Positions 9,160-18,578 of a stretch of DNA of 64,000 nt are shown piece after piece (position 1 is the first letter of the stretch; the number at the start of each line of letters is the position of its first letter). Source of the stretch: Myxococcales bacterium. Its GTDB lineage: Bacteria; Myxococcota_A; Bradymonadia; REDH01. Both the position numbers and the translations under genes were made by a program. The notes under the pieces were generated by a model that searched no databases, had not been told where the DNA came from, and was given only the letters and a program-made list of their open reading frames with translations. The DNA lies in the NCBI GenBank assembly GCA_020633625.1, contig JACKDJ010000012.1, positions 48,490 to 112,489 of the forward strand, written 5' to 3'.

Positions 9160-9341
9160 GGTGCTACCTCTCGTGTGACGCGTGGCCCGCGGCGGGATTG
9201 CCCGAGCTTCGCGACTCTAACCGACCGCGGGCGGGCGAGCGAGGCGCGGTCGCGACGCGGCGCGGCGGCTGCGATACCCGGCTTGGTTTCGCGGCGGCCG
9301 GCGTGTAAGAGGCGCCGCGTCCCGAACCCCCCGAGCCAGCC

Positions 9342-10238
9342 ATGCTACGATACGACGACCCCTGGGCCCGCGGCACCTTCCTCTCCTACACGGTGACGAA
9401 GGTCTACGAGATGTTCGAGACCGAGTTCCAGCGCATCGAGGTCTTCGAAGCCGAAGAGTTCGGGACCGTCCTCGCGCTCGGCGGGGTCACCAACGTCACC
9501 GACCGCGACGAGAGCGCGTACCACGAACTCCTCGCCCACCTCCCGCTCCTGTGCCACCCGAACCCGCGCCGTGTCTTGATCATCGGCGGCGGCGACGGCG
9601 GGACCCTGCGCGAGGTGCTGCGGCACCCCGAGGTCCAGGAGGCCGTCCTCGTCGACATCGACGGCGAGGTCATCCGCTGCGCCAAGCAGTACTTCCCCAA
9701 GCTCGCGGTCGCGTTCGAGGACCCACGCGCCGACGTCCGCGTCGCCGACGGCGTCGCGTTCGTCGCCAACGCGGCCGCGGCGGGCGAGAAGTTCGACGTC
9801 ATCCTCGTCGACTCCACCGACCCGGTCGACGCCGCCGTCGACCTGTTCACCGAGTCGTTCTACCGCGGCTGCGCGACGCTGCTCGGCGACTCCGGCATCT
9901 TGGTCCCGCAGAGCGACTCGCTGACGTTCTGCATCGACCGCGTCGTCGGGATTCACCGAAACCTCTCCGCCATCTTCGGCAGCGTCACGCCCTACGCCGG
10001 CCACTGCCTCACGTACCCCGGCGCGTACTGGGCGTTCATGGGCGCCACGAACGGGCGCGCGCTCTCACCCGAGCACGTCGACGGCAAGCGGCTCGCCGCG
10101 TTCGCCGAAGAGCTGCGCTTCATCAACGAGCCCCACGCCCGCGCCGTGTTCGCGCTGCCGCAGTACGTCGTCCGCGCGCTCGCCGGAGCCCCGCCGTCGG
10201 ACCTCCCGTCCGTCTGCGACGTTCCGCCGGTCGACTGA
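9342..10238 (+). CDS. speE: Spermidine synthase
   Basis: 298-aa polyamine aminopropyltransferase; transfers the aminopropyl group of decarboxylated AdoMet to putrescine. It has the short N-terminal beta domain (FETEFQRIEVFEAEEFGTVL), the Rossmann glycine motif IIGGGDGGTLREVLRH (about 84-99), the acidic strand end LVDIDGEVI, and the catalytic loop VILVDSTDPVD (about 155-165; Asp is the proton acceptor). TFCIDR and YPGAYWAF complete the family pattern. Length is normal. It probably pairs with speH nearby; no ornithine or arginine decarboxylase is seen in this window. Confidence 0.93.
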   Translation: MLRYDDPWARGTFLSYTVTKVYEMFETEFQRIEVFEAEEFGTVLALGGVTNVTDRDESAYHELLAHLPLLCHPNPRRVLIIGGGDGGTLREVLRHPEVQEAVLVDIDGEVIRCAKQYFPKLAVAFEDPRADVRVADGVAFVANAAAAGEKFDVILVDSTDPVDAAVDLFTESFYRGCATLLGDSGILVPQSDSLTFCIDRVVGIHRNLSAIFGSVTPYAGHCLTYPGAYWAFMGATNGRALSPEHVDGKRLAAFAEELRFINEPHARAVFALPQYVVRALAGAPPSDLPSVCDVPPVD

Positions 10239-10242
10239 GGCC

Positions 10243-10281
10243 GGGCGGCGGTGGGTGCCGTGCGCGGCCGTCGCGCCGCCC
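10243..10281 (+). terminator. Candidate hairpin after speE
   Basis: GGGCGGCG (10243-10250) can pair with CGCCGCCC (10274-10281), 5 nt after the speE stop. Long loop and no T-tract, so weak. Confidence 0.25.
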
Positions 10282-10380
10282 GCCCGAGCGCGACCCGGCG
10301 CTGCCGCTGCCGCCGATTTCTTGCCCGCCTCCGCCCCTCTGGTATCGGCGTAGTCACTGCGCCTACATCAGAGGTTCGCA

Positions 10381-11376
10381 ATGGCGTCCGTCTCGCTCGA
10401 TTCGACGTTGTCCCGCGGCAGCGGGGTCACGACCGGCCACTCCGGGGTCGAGGCCTGGCGGCTCGCCGTCGTCGCCGCCCTGGTCGCCCAGGCGATGCTC
10501 TGGGCAGCCGCGAGCGCGCTCCACGCCGACCTCAGCGTCGCGCGCGTCTTCCCGCCCACGCCGCACGCGCCGCCGATCGGAGCGTTGCTCTCGAAGATCG
10601 AGCTCACCGGGTGGGTCGCGTTCACGGTCCGCAGCCTCCTGCTCGCGCTCGCGACGGGGCTCGTCGTCCGCCTCGCGCGCCTCGAGCACACCGCGCACGC
10701 CGCCGCTCAGGCAGGGTGGCTGCTCGCCCTCTCGCCGCTCGGCGTCGTGCTCTGCACGGACCTCGCCGTCGGGGCCGCGTTCGTAGCCGGCGCCGGCGCC
10801 ATGCTGCTCGCGCGTACCGGGCGCGTCGGGCCGGCCGGCCTCGCGGCGGCCGTCGCCTCGCTCACGTCGCCGTTCGTCTGGGTCTGCTGGTTCGGCGTCA
10901 TCGCCGAGGTCGCGCGCACCCGCGCATGGCGTAGCTCCCCAATCGGCGCGGTCATCGCGCTCGCTGCCGCTCCCGTCGCCGTCATCCTGTGGGCCGCGAG
11001 CGTCGGCTCGCTCGACTCCACCGCGGCGCAGACGCTGTCGGCCGCCCTCGTCGGTCGCCAAGGCTGGGGAGACGTCTGGACCGAGGGCGCCCGCACCCGG
11101 GCCGTAGTGACCCTCGCCTCCGCGGTCGCGACGCTCGTCGGCGTCGCGCTGATCGGGCGTCGCCGTCGCGTCCGCGCAAGCTACCTCTTCGTCGCGGTCC
11201 TGGCCGTGGGCGCGGGAGTGCTGGCGGGAACCCCGCTCGGTCTGGTACACGCGGTCGCGCTGGCGTTCCCGATGTCGATCGTCGTGGGCGTCGAGCTGTC
11301 TCAGCGCCCGGCGATGGAGCCGGCGCTCGTGGCTGCCTGCGCCCTCGCGAGCCTTTGTCTCTACCTGACGATCTGA
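10381..11376 (+). CDS. Polytopic membrane protein, unknown function
   Basis: 331-aa protein with about eight to nine hydrophobic segments rich in Ala, Val and Leu (VAALVAQAMLWAAASAL, FTVRSLLLALATGLVV, AAFVAGAGAMLLA, VIALAAAPVAVILWA and others), so an inner-membrane protein. AGAGG lies 8 nt before the ATG. No conserved motif is recognised. Its 3' end overlaps the likely start of the next membrane-protein gene, which forms a coupled pair with the GT39-like gene; all three probably form one operon for envelope glycan or lipid-linked sugar work, by association only. Confidence 0.7.
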   Translation: MASVSLDSTLSRGSGVTTGHSGVEAWRLAVVAALVAQAMLWAAASALHADLSVARVFPPTPHAPPIGALLSKIELTGWVAFTVRSLLLALATGLVVRLARLEHTAHAAAQAGWLLALSPLGVVLCTDLAVGAAFVAGAGAMLLARTGRVGPAGLAAAVASLTSPFVWVCWFGVIAEVARTRAWRSSPIGAVIALAAAPVAVILWAASVGSLDSTAAQTLSAALVGRQGWGDVWTEGARTRAVVTLASAVATLVGVALIGRRRRVRASYLFVAVLAVGAGVLAGTPLGLVHAVALAFPMSIVVGVELSQRPAMEPALVAACALASLCLYLTI

Positions 11377-13538
11377 CCGAGCGCGAAGCGCCCCTGGACG
11401 ATCCGCGCGCCGCCCGCGCCGTCCTCGTCGTCACCTCGCTCTTCGTCGCCGCGTACGCGACCGGATACATCTCGACGTTCACCCCCCTTGGTGACGACGC
11501 GTCGAGTCACATCACGACGATCGCGCGCTTCGCCGAGGCGCTCCGTCAGGGCCGCGGCTGGTGGTCGCCCGACTACAACCTCGGCTTCCCGCTCGGCCTC
11601 TACTACCAGCCGCTCCCGCACCTCGCGTCGGCGATCCTGTGCGCAGCGCTCGGCGGCGCGCCGGCCGCCTCGATCACCTACAAGGTGCTGCTCGCGACGA
11701 TGCTGATCGTTCAGCCGTGGGCCGTCTTCGCGGGCCTTCGCCGCGCCGGTGTCGATCGCGCGGCCGCCGCGCTCGCCGGCGCCCTCTGTCCGCTGGTCCT
11801 CAACGGGATCGACTTCGGCTACCACGCGCAGGCGTCGCTCACCGTCGGCCTCTACACGCAGGCCTGGGGCAACGTCGCGCTGCCCCTCGCGTTCGGTGAG
11901 CTCGTCGCGCTCGCCCACGGCCGCGGCTCGCTGACGCTCGGCGCGATCTTCGCCGCGCTGACGGCGTCGACGCACATGTTCTTCGCGATCGCCCTCGTCC
12001 CGGCGATCGCGCTGATCGCCGTCGCCGGCCCCGCGCCGCACCGCGGCATCCCGCGGCTCACGGTCGCTGGCCTCGGCGCTTTCGGCTTGCTCGCCGCCTG
12101 GCTCGTCCCCCTCTCGCTCAACCAGGCGTTCTTCGGCGGCTGGCCGTTCGGCTCTGACACGCGCGTCGACGGCTACGGCTTCGCAGAGACCGCGAAGCTG
12201 TTCACCCACGGCATCCTCGATGACGAGCGGCCGCCGATCCTCCTCGGCGCCGCGACCCTCGGGCTGCTGGTGTCCCTGGGCGCGGCCGTTCGGCGCTTTG
12301 GCGCGGCGTCGGGCCGCGCCGCGGTGGCGCTCTTGATCCTGTTCGGCTGGGCGCTCGTCGGCGCGGTCGGGCGCGCCGGGTTCGGCGACTGGATCGACCT
12401 CTATCCGCTACACCACACCATCCAGCTCTTCCGGTACGCGTCGCTCCTTCAGTTCGCGCTCGTCGCGTTCGCGGGGATCGGACTGCGCGAGCTCGGACTC
12501 ATCGTCTTTGCGCTCACATGGCGCCGCGCCCCGCGCCGCATCGCGCTCGCCGCCCCAGGCCTCGCGATCGCGGCCGTGCTCGCGTCCCCGGTCGTGGGCG
12601 GCGCAAAGCAGCTCGACGTTGGCTTCCGGACCATCGACGAGAACGGCGCCTTCCGTCCCTCCGAATACGCGGCCGCGGCCAGCTTCGTCGCCGGCCTCCC
12701 GCCCGGTGGGCGCGTCCTCGTGTCCAAGCGTACCGGACTCCGCGGCCACTACCACTCCGGTCTGTTCGCCTGGGCCAGCCACCACGCGGCCGGGCAGAGC
12801 TACGGCGTCGGCCTCCACGACTCGCTCAACTTCTACACGCTCGAGTTCTTCCGCCTCGATCGCCTCAACGCTCGCGTCCTCGCCGAACTCTACGACTTCA
12901 GGACCATCGTCGCCGACCACGACGCCGACATCTCCGGGCTCGGCGACATCGACTGGGTCTACGACGGTGGCCGCTACCGAGTCGGCAGCCTCCAGAACGA
13001 GCACCGCTCCGTCGCTCTGATGCACGAGGCGGGCGTCGTCGTCGGCACGCCGCGCGGCGCGCGCCAGCACATCCGCGACTGGCTCGCCGGAGACGGACCG
13101 CGGAACCGGCAGACCTACATTCTCGACGTCGACGACCCGCGCTCGCGCGACGACCTAACCGGCGACCCGGTCTCGTCGGTCACCCCCACCGCCCTCGGCG
13201 GCGAGCCACCGCACGGCCGCGTCGTCGCCTCGGCCTACGACGTCGACGCGTTCGCCGCCGACGTCGAGCTCGACGAGCCTGCACTCCTCGTCGCGAAGAT
13301 CGGCTATCACCCGTTCTGGCACCTCACCGTCGACGGCGTCACCGTGCAGACACTCTTCGCGTTCCCCGGCATGATCGCGGCCCGGCTCCCCGCCGGCGCC
13401 CACCGCGTCGAGGGCGTGTTTCACTGGCCGCGCTGGAACCGCGCGCTGCTCGCGCTCGCCCTCGTGCCGCTCGTGCTGCTGCCGATGCTCGACCGTCGCC
13501 TGCGACGCCGCTCCCTCGCGGACGGCGGAGCCAAATGA
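11355..13538 (+). CDS. Large membrane protein, PTPS-related / YfhO-like GT-C fold
   Basis: About 727 aa. The start is uncertain: no ATG or GTG is near the first conserved residues, and the TTG at 11355 (within the end of the previous gene) is the best candidate. The first hydrophobic helix is RAVLVVTSLFVAAYATGY, followed by FTPLGDDASSHI and WSPDYNLGFPLGLYYQPLPH, which match the membrane protein family called '6-pyruvoyl-tetrahydropterin synthase related' (GT-C-like; the name is historical). About ten transmembrane helices follow up to residue about 410, then a periplasmic domain, then a last helix near the C-terminus (LLALALVPLVLLPML). The Asp pair in the first loop is the usual GT-C catalytic or metal position. 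Its stop overlaps the next start (ATGA at 13535). Confidence 0.7.
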   Translation: MSLPDDLTEREAPLDDPRAARAVLVVTSLFVAAYATGYISTFTPLGDDASSHITTIARFAEALRQGRGWWSPDYNLGFPLGLYYQPLPHLASAILCAALGGAPAASITYKVLLATMLIVQPWAVFAGLRRAGVDRAAAALAGALCPLVLNGIDFGYHAQASLTVGLYTQAWGNVALPLAFGELVALAHGRGSLTLGAIFAALTASTHMFFAIALVPAIALIAVAGPAPHRGIPRLTVAGLGAFGLLAAWLVPLSLNQAFFGGWPFGSDTRVDGYGFAETAKLFTHGILDDERPPILLGAATLGLLVSLGAAVRRFGAASGRAAVALLILFGWALVGAVGRAGFGDWIDLYPLHHTIQLFRYASLLQFALVAFAGIGLRELGLIVFALTWRRAPRRIALAAPGLAIAAVLASPVVGGAKQLDVGFRTIDENGAFRPSEYAAAASFVAGLPPGGRVLVSKRTGLRGHYHSGLFAWASHHAAGQSYGVGLHDSLNFYTLEFFRLDRLNARVLAELYDFRTIVADHDADISGLGDIDWVYDGGRYRVGSLQNEHRSVALMHEAGVVVGTPRGARQHIRDWLAGDGPRNRQTYILDVDDPRSRDDLTGDPVSSVTPTALGGEPPHGRVVASAYDVDAFAADVELDEPALLVAKIGYHPFWHLTVDGVTVQTLFAFPGMIAARLPAGAHRVEGVFHWPRWNRALLALALVPLVLLPMLDRRLRRRSLADGGAK

Positions 13539-15403
13539 CGTCGACGCACCGCCCGTCGCTCCTCGACCACGCGGCCGCAGCGCTGCTGGCGCTGGCGTAC
13601 CTCGCGCTCCTCGTCGCGACGCCAGACATGGGCTTCACGCGCGACGAGAGCTTCTACTTCTACGCCGCCGACCAGTACAAAGGCTGGTTCGTCGAGCTCG
13701 AAGAGAACGTCCGCGCCGGCCACACCGCCGAGTCGTTCACGCAAGAGAACATCGACCGGCACTGGTCCTACAACCCCGAGCACCCGGTGCTCGTGAAGAC
13801 GGCGTTCGCGCTCAGCGGACTCATCCTCCACGACCGCCTCGACGTGCTGTCGCGCTCCGAAGCGTATCGCTTCCCGGGGATGGTGTTCGGCTCGCTGGCG
13901 CTCGCCGCGCTCTACCTGTTCACCGTTGCCGCCTACCGGAGTCGGCTCGCCGCGCTCGTCGCTGTGGGATTGCTCGCGTTCCTGCCGCGCTACTTCTTCC
14001 ACGCCCACCTGACGTGCTTCGACATCCCGATCCTCTCGGTCTGGGTCGTCTTCATGTACGCGTACTGGCGCTCGCTCGACTCGACCGGATGGGCGTGGGC
14101 GACCGGCGTCCTGTGGGGCATCGGCCTCATCACGAAGCTCAACGCCTTCTTCTTCCCGCTCGTGCTGCTCGCCCACTGGGGGCTGCGCGCGTTCCCGCAC
14201 ATCCGCTTCGGCGCCGCCGCGCGCGTGCGCGTCCCGCCGGTTCCCCTCGCGCTGTTCACGATGGCGGCCCTCGGACCGATCATCTTCTACATGGGGTGGC
14301 CGCGGCACTGGTTCGACACGTGGCACCGCGTGCTCTGGTACCTGCGCTTTCACCTCGGCCACGAGCACTACTACGTCCGCTACTTCGGGCTCAGCCTGTG
14401 GGAGCCGCCGTTCCCGCGCTCGTACCCGTACGTGATGACCCTCACGACGACCCCGGTCCCGACGCTGATCGCCTTCTTCTTTGGCGCCGGCTGGCTGCTG
14501 CGAGAGTGGGTCGCCCGCCTGCGCGCCGGCACCCCCGACCCCCGCGGGACGGGCCTCCTCGTCGGCCTGAACCTCTTCGTCCCGTTCTGGATCATCTCGC
14601 GGCCCGACACGCCGATCTTCGGTGGCGTAAAGCACTGGCTGCCCGCGATCCCCTTCCTCTGCATGATCGCCGGGGTCGGCGTGGCGCGCGCCAGGGACGC
14701 GTTCGCCTCGATCTCCCCGCGCATGGGCATCCTCGCCGCGTCTGCGATCACCGCGCCGACGCTAGCCATCGCCGCCCTCGACACCGCCGAGAGCCACCCG
14801 TTCGGGACCTCGTACTTCAACGCCCTCGTCGGCTACTACACCGGCGCCGCCGACCTCGGCGGCATGCGCCACTTCTGGGGCTACACGTCACGCGCCGGCC
14901 TCGAGTTCCTCGACGAGAACGTGCCCCGCCGCGGCAGCGTCCACTTCCACGACACCACCGGGCTCGCCGCCGACATGTACAAGGACGAGGGCTGGCTCCG
15001 ACGCGACATCGTCTACAGCTGGACCTACGACGCCTCCGACTACATCGCGCTCGACCCAGAGGAGGGCTTCGCCGGTCAGCTCTACGCGACCTGGACGCGC
15101 TTCGACACGCAGTCGCCCGCGTTCAACGCGAACCTCCGCGGCGTCCCAATCCTCAGCATCTATCGGAACGATCGGCGCCTCGGCCCCCCGGAGCCGACCC
15201 ACGCCGGTAGCGAGCCGCCCGCAACGACCCGCGCCGGCCACCCACGCGCCACCGCGCACCGCGGCCGCACCGAGCCCGCCGTCCATCCAGCCGACCCCGA
15301 CCGCCAGCCAGGCGAGCCCGACGGCCAGCCGGCCGACCCAGCCGGCCAGCTAGGCGAGCCCGCCGCCCGGCCCGCCGAACCCGACGTCGACGGCATCCAG
15401 TAA
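13535..15403 (+). CDS. GT39/ArnT-like dolichyl- or polyprenyl-phosphate glycosyltransferase
   Basis: 622-aa membrane glycosyltransferase of the PMT/ArnT type (GT-C fold). After the first membrane helix the loop carries MGFTRDESFYF with the Asp37-Glu38 pair typical of the catalytic site. Later features are CFDIPILSVWVVFMYAYWRS and GIGLITKLNAFFFPLVLL, usual in the family, and about ten membrane helices. It would move a sugar from a lipid carrier to protein or lipid in the periplasm. The last 65 residues are a low-complexity Pro/Asp/Gly tail (GEPDGQPADPAGQLGEPA) that is unusual for the family. ATG overlaps the TGA of the upstream gene, so they are coupled. Confidence 0.8.
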   Translation: MTSTHRPSLLDHAAAALLALAYLALLVATPDMGFTRDESFYFYAADQYKGWFVELEENVRAGHTAESFTQENIDRHWSYNPEHPVLVKTAFALSGLILHDRLDVLSRSEAYRFPGMVFGSLALAALYLFTVAAYRSRLAALVAVGLLAFLPRYFFHAHLTCFDIPILSVWVVFMYAYWRSLDSTGWAWATGVLWGIGLITKLNAFFFPLVLLAHWGLRAFPHIRFGAAARVRVPPVPLALFTMAALGPIIFYMGWPRHWFDTWHRVLWYLRFHLGHEHYYVRYFGLSLWEPPFPRSYPYVMTLTTTPVPTLIAFFFGAGWLLREWVARLRAGTPDPRGTGLLVGLNLFVPFWIISRPDTPIFGGVKHWLPAIPFLCMIAGVGVARARDAFASISPRMGILAASAITAPTLAIAALDTAESHPFGTSYFNALVGYYTGAADLGGMRHFWGYTSRAGLEFLDENVPRRGSVHFHDTTGLAADMYKDEGWLRRDIVYSWTYDASDYIALDPEEGFAGQLYATWTRFDTQSPAFNANLRGVPILSIYRNDRRLGPPEPTHAGSEPPATTRAGHPRATAHRGRTEPAVHPADPDRQPGEPDGQPADPAGQLGEPAARPAEPDVDGIQ

Positions 15404-15432
15404 CGGTTCGCCCGCGGCCCCGCCGCCGACCG

Positions 15433-17439
15433 CTACCGCGTGTGCGGCGACGCCCGCAGAACCGCCGCCTGCTGCGTCGTGACGGTCTCCTGCGTCGAGC
15501 CGAGCGAGAATGGGAACATCAGGTTGCTGGCGTCGGGGCAGGCCGCGCCGCGCTCGGGGTCCGAGCAGCGCGGGGTGTCGTCGATCGGATCCCACTCCGA
15601 GCCGCCGTGCTCCGACGTGTGGCGCAGCCCGTTGAAGTGCCCGATCTCGTGCGCCATCGTCTGCCCCGTCTGATCGGCGTTCGTTCCCAGGTACTCCGCC
15701 GTGAACACGAGCGCGCTCCCCGGCACGCCGTGAAAGCCGGGGAGGCCCGGGATGCCCAGCGAGATGCCCAGCAGGCCGGGCGCCTGCGGGACCGCGAAGC
15801 CGTTGATCAAGAACACGTCGACGCTCAGGCGCTCCTCGAGTGTCGGGCCCGGGTCCGACGCGATCCCGATCACCCGGAACAGGTCGTTGATGTCGCGGAT
15901 GATCGCGTACCGCTCGGCCGTCGTCGCGTCGGCGTCGAAGAGGCGCACCTGATCGATGTCGATGCCCGCGGACCGGTAGATCCGCTCGAACGTCGACATC
16001 ATGCGCTGGAACCCGGTGTGGCTGCCGGCCGTCGCGGCCGTTAGCCCGTCGACACCGACGAAGTAGATGTTCACCGACAGCTCGGCGCCGTCCCGGTCCT
16101 TCTCGAGCACGTAGTAGCAGAGGTCGGCGTCGGAGCTCTGCACGTCGAGCGAGTACGTGCCGCCGCCCTGCGCCGTGATCGACGAAAACTGCGGGGCCGC
16201 CGGGAAGAACACCGGCGCCGCCGACTCGATGTAGAACGGGTTCACGTCGAGGAACGAGTAGGTGCCGTCGAAATCGGCGCCGATCGATCCGTCTGGCAGG
16301 CGCAGCCGCAGCGGGCGGACCGTCGACGTCTCCGAGAACGGAACGATCGCGAACGACCGCGTCGTCGGCGCGATGTCGACCGAGATCGTGCGCGTCGTAC
16401 CGCTCGACGTCGGCGGTCCGCACACCACCGGGATCGTGTCACCCGACTCGATCGGACGCGGCCCCGTGCTGCCCAGCGGCGGCGCGCAGTAGCCCTCGCC
16501 GAGGTCGGCGCCGAGGCACGTGTAGCCCTCGCGGCAGCCGGCGTCAGAGGCGCAGTCGACGTAGCACGCAGTCTCTTGCGTGATCACCCGGCACTGCGCC
16601 GTCGCCCCGCTCGGCGCGTTGCAGCCGACGACCGCGCAGTCCAGCGTCGTGCAGTACCCGCTCGGGTAGCCTTCTGCCGCCCGCAGGCACGTCCCGCCCT
16701 TGCAGTTGATGTCGACCGCGCACGGCGACCCGTCGTCGAGGCCGGCCGGGTTGCGCACCGGAGAGCGGTTCGCGTCGTCGACCGGTACGCACGCTCCGCC
16801 GAGCCCGTCCGGGTCGACGCACGCGTAGCCAAAGCGGCACCCGCTGTCGTTCGAGCAGCCGCGAAAGCAGGCCGTCGCGTCGACGCCGTCGGGACCGCCG
16901 TCGAGCGCGAGACACCGACCGCTGCCGCAGTCCGAGTCTGCCGCGCAGTCGAGCGTCGAGCAGTAGCCGCCCACGTAGTTCGAGAGGCACGTCCCGGAGT
17001 CGCAGTCCGCCGCGTTCGCGCACGCGCTCCCGAGCGCGCCGGCCGACGCCAGCGACTCCTCATACGACGCGGGCAGACAGACACGCGCCGTGTCGACGCC
17101 GAAGCACGAGTAGCCGGCGCGGCAGTCCGTCGAGTCGAGGCAGTCCTCGTAACACAGCGGCGACGAGTCGCCCGGGAGCAGCAAGCACTCCGAACCGAAG
17201 ATGTTCGAGCAACCTTGAGATTCGCAGTCCGCCGTCGAGCAGTAGCCGCCCGGGAACTCCGTCAGACAGACGCCGCCGAGGCACTGCGCGCTCGACCCGC
17301 ACTCGGCGCCGTCCGAGATCGAGTCGATGAGCCGAACGAGCTGCTCACACCCCGCCGACGAGACGCCGAGCGCGAGCAGAAAGAGCGCGCGGAAAACGAG
17401 CGCGGCGCGAGGACTACGTGTAGGATTCATACGGTACAT
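15433..17439 (-). CDS. Metzincin-like metalloprotease lipoprotein
   Basis: 668 aa (or 665 from the ATG at 17430). A lipobox SSAGC follows a hydrophobic stretch (ALFLLALGV), so it is membrane-anchored. Residues about 40-320 carry Cys-rich modules with repeats of GYCSTLDC / GYCTTLDC. The C-terminal part holds MAHEIGHFNGLRHTSEH, the extended zinc motif HExxHxxGxxH of metzincins, and a Met-turn-like NLMFPF downstream, so it should be a secreted zinc endopeptidase; the substrate is unknown. The middle (about 350-480) looks like a beta-rich domain similar to pre-peptidase C-terminal domains (FLDVNPFYIESAAP). It is divergent from the small lipoprotein gene at 17487. Confidence 0.85.
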   Translation of the reverse strand: MYRMNPTRSPRAALVFRALFLLALGVSSAGCEQLVRLIDSISDGAECGSSAQCLGGVCLTEFPGGYCSTADCESQGCSNIFGSECLLLPGDSSPLCYEDCLDSTDCRAGYSCFGVDTARVCLPASYEESLASAGALGSACANAADCDSGTCLSNYVGGYCSTLDCAADSDCGSGRCLALDGGPDGVDATACFRGCSNDSGCRFGYACVDPDGLGGACVPVDDANRSPVRNPAGLDDGSPCAVDINCKGGTCLRAAEGYPSGYCTTLDCAVVGCNAPSGATAQCRVITQETACYVDCASDAGCREGYTCLGADLGEGYCAPPLGSTGPRPIESGDTIPVVCGPPTSSGTTRTISVDIAPTTRSFAIVPFSETSTVRPLRLRLPDGSIGADFDGTYSFLDVNPFYIESAAPVFFPAAPQFSSITAQGGGTYSLDVQSSDADLCYYVLEKDRDGAELSVNIYFVGVDGLTAATAGSHTGFQRMMSTFERIYRSAGIDIDQVRLFDADATTAERYAIIRDINDLFRVIGIASDPGPTLEERLSVDVFLINGFAVPQAPGLLGISLGIPGLPGFHGVPGSALVFTAEYLGTNADQTGQTMAHEIGHFNGLRHTSEHGGSEWDPIDDTPRCSDPERGAACPDASNLMFPFSLGSTQETVTTQQAAVLRASPHTR

Positions 17440-17486
17440 CGGACTGGCAGACGGTCAGCCCGAACTTCTACGACCTTCGCGCGACG

Positions 17487-18251
17487 ATGGAAATGGCCGC
17501 AGCAAGGCGCCTCCAGCACTCGCTCCTGCTCGCCGCCCTCGGGCTCGGCGCCTGCGCTCCGACGGCGATGCTCACCGGCGCGCCGCAGGTCGCCGACGTC
17601 GATCCCCTCGCGCTCGCCGTCGAGCGGCTGCACGCCGCGCGCGACGCCTCTGCCGCCCGCGCCGACGCCGCGGCTGTCGCCGACGCCGCGGCGCGCGCAG
17701 GCCGCTCCAACGACGTCGTCGCGGCCACGACCAACGCGCTGCTCGCGCTCCGCGCCGCCGTCCCGCGGACCCGAGAGCCCGACTTCGCGCGCCTCCCCGA
17801 CGCCGCCGCGTGGCTCGCCGAAGCCGACCGCGCCCTCGCGGCAGCCACGCCCGACGCGCTGGCGCGGACGGGGCTCGAGCGCGACGTCGTGCTCGACTGC
17901 GGCCGCGTCCTCGACGCGATCGACGAGGTGCTCGAGGCGCTCGCCGCCCGCGATCCCGTTCGCGCCGACGCGGCCTACGCGTCGGCCTTCGAGTCGCACG
18001 CCGCCCTGCGCGACGCCGCGATCGCTCTCGCCAGCCAAGCGAACGCAGACCCGCTCGCCTTCTGGCTCCCCAGCGAGCTGCCTGCGACCGCCCCCGACAC
18101 GCTGGAGCCCGCGCCCGCGCAGCGCATCGCCGAACGCCGCGTCGTCGAGCGCGCCGAGGCGCTCCCCGGGTCAGCCCACCACCGCGGCCTCGACATCCTC
18201 GCGGCCTCTGCCGCGCTCGTCAGCGCAGACGAGGCGGTCGCGAAGCGCTGA
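17487..18251 (+). CDS. Ala-rich helical lipoprotein, unknown function
   Basis: 254 aa with a short signal peptide and lipobox LGAC (QHSLLLAALGLGAC). The mature protein is almost entirely helical and Ala-rich (about 30% Ala), for example AAAVADAAARAGRSNDVVAA and VLDAIDEVLEALAARDP. No family is recognised. Convergent with the small lipoprotein gene at 18306. Confidence 0.6.
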   Translation: MEMAAARRLQHSLLLAALGLGACAPTAMLTGAPQVADVDPLALAVERLHAARDASAARADAAAVADAAARAGRSNDVVAATTNALLALRAAVPRTREPDFARLPDAAAWLAEADRALAAATPDALARTGLERDVVLDCGRVLDAIDEVLEALAARDPVRADAAYASAFESHAALRDAAIALASQANADPLAFWLPSELPATAPDTLEPAPAQRIAERRVVERAEALPGSAHHRGLDILAASAALVSADEAVAKR

Positions 18252-18305
18252 CGCGACCCCGAGCGCCCGTCCGCGCTGTCACCGGATCCGCCGCGGCCAC
18301 GCCGC

Positions 18306-18578
18306 CTACTCGCAGCGCGCCGGCTGCTCGGTGGTCGCCTGAAGACACTCGCCGGGGCAGGGCGTCGACGTCGCCGCGTACCGGCAGTCGTCGCCCACGC
18401 ACGTGCCCGTGCTCCCGTACGTCACAAGCTCGGCGCCGTCGCAGAACGCGACCGGCGGCACCGTGCAGTCGGCGTCGTCGCAGTCGACCTCGTCGGTCTC
18501 GACCTCACCGCACGCGACGGAGCCCGACAGCGCGGCGCCGATCAGCGCCGCCGCGAACCACAGCGCGCCGCGCCTCAC
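18306..18578 (-). CDS. Small Cys-rich lipoprotein
   Basis: 90 aa from a GTG at 18578 whose G-T-G-A overlaps the stop of the upstream gene. The signal peptide ends in SGSVAC; the mature part has nine or so Cys in close spacing (VDCDDADCTVPP, GTCVGDDCRYAAT) that suggest one disulphide-rich module. It is probably coexpressed with the larger Cys-rich lipoprotein just upstream. Confidence 0.65.
   Translation of the reverse strand: MRRGALWFAAALIGAALSGSVACGEVETDEVDCDDADCTVPPVAFCDGAELVTYGSTGTCVGDDCRYAATSTPCPGECLQATTEQPARCE

Noticed and set aside
13421..14635. 404-aa minus-strand frame opposite the GT39-like gene, and similar long antisense frames over DISARM genes (for example 33077-36505)
   Set aside because: Typical shadow frames of GC-rich genes, Arg/Asp/Glu/Val-rich with no family motif.
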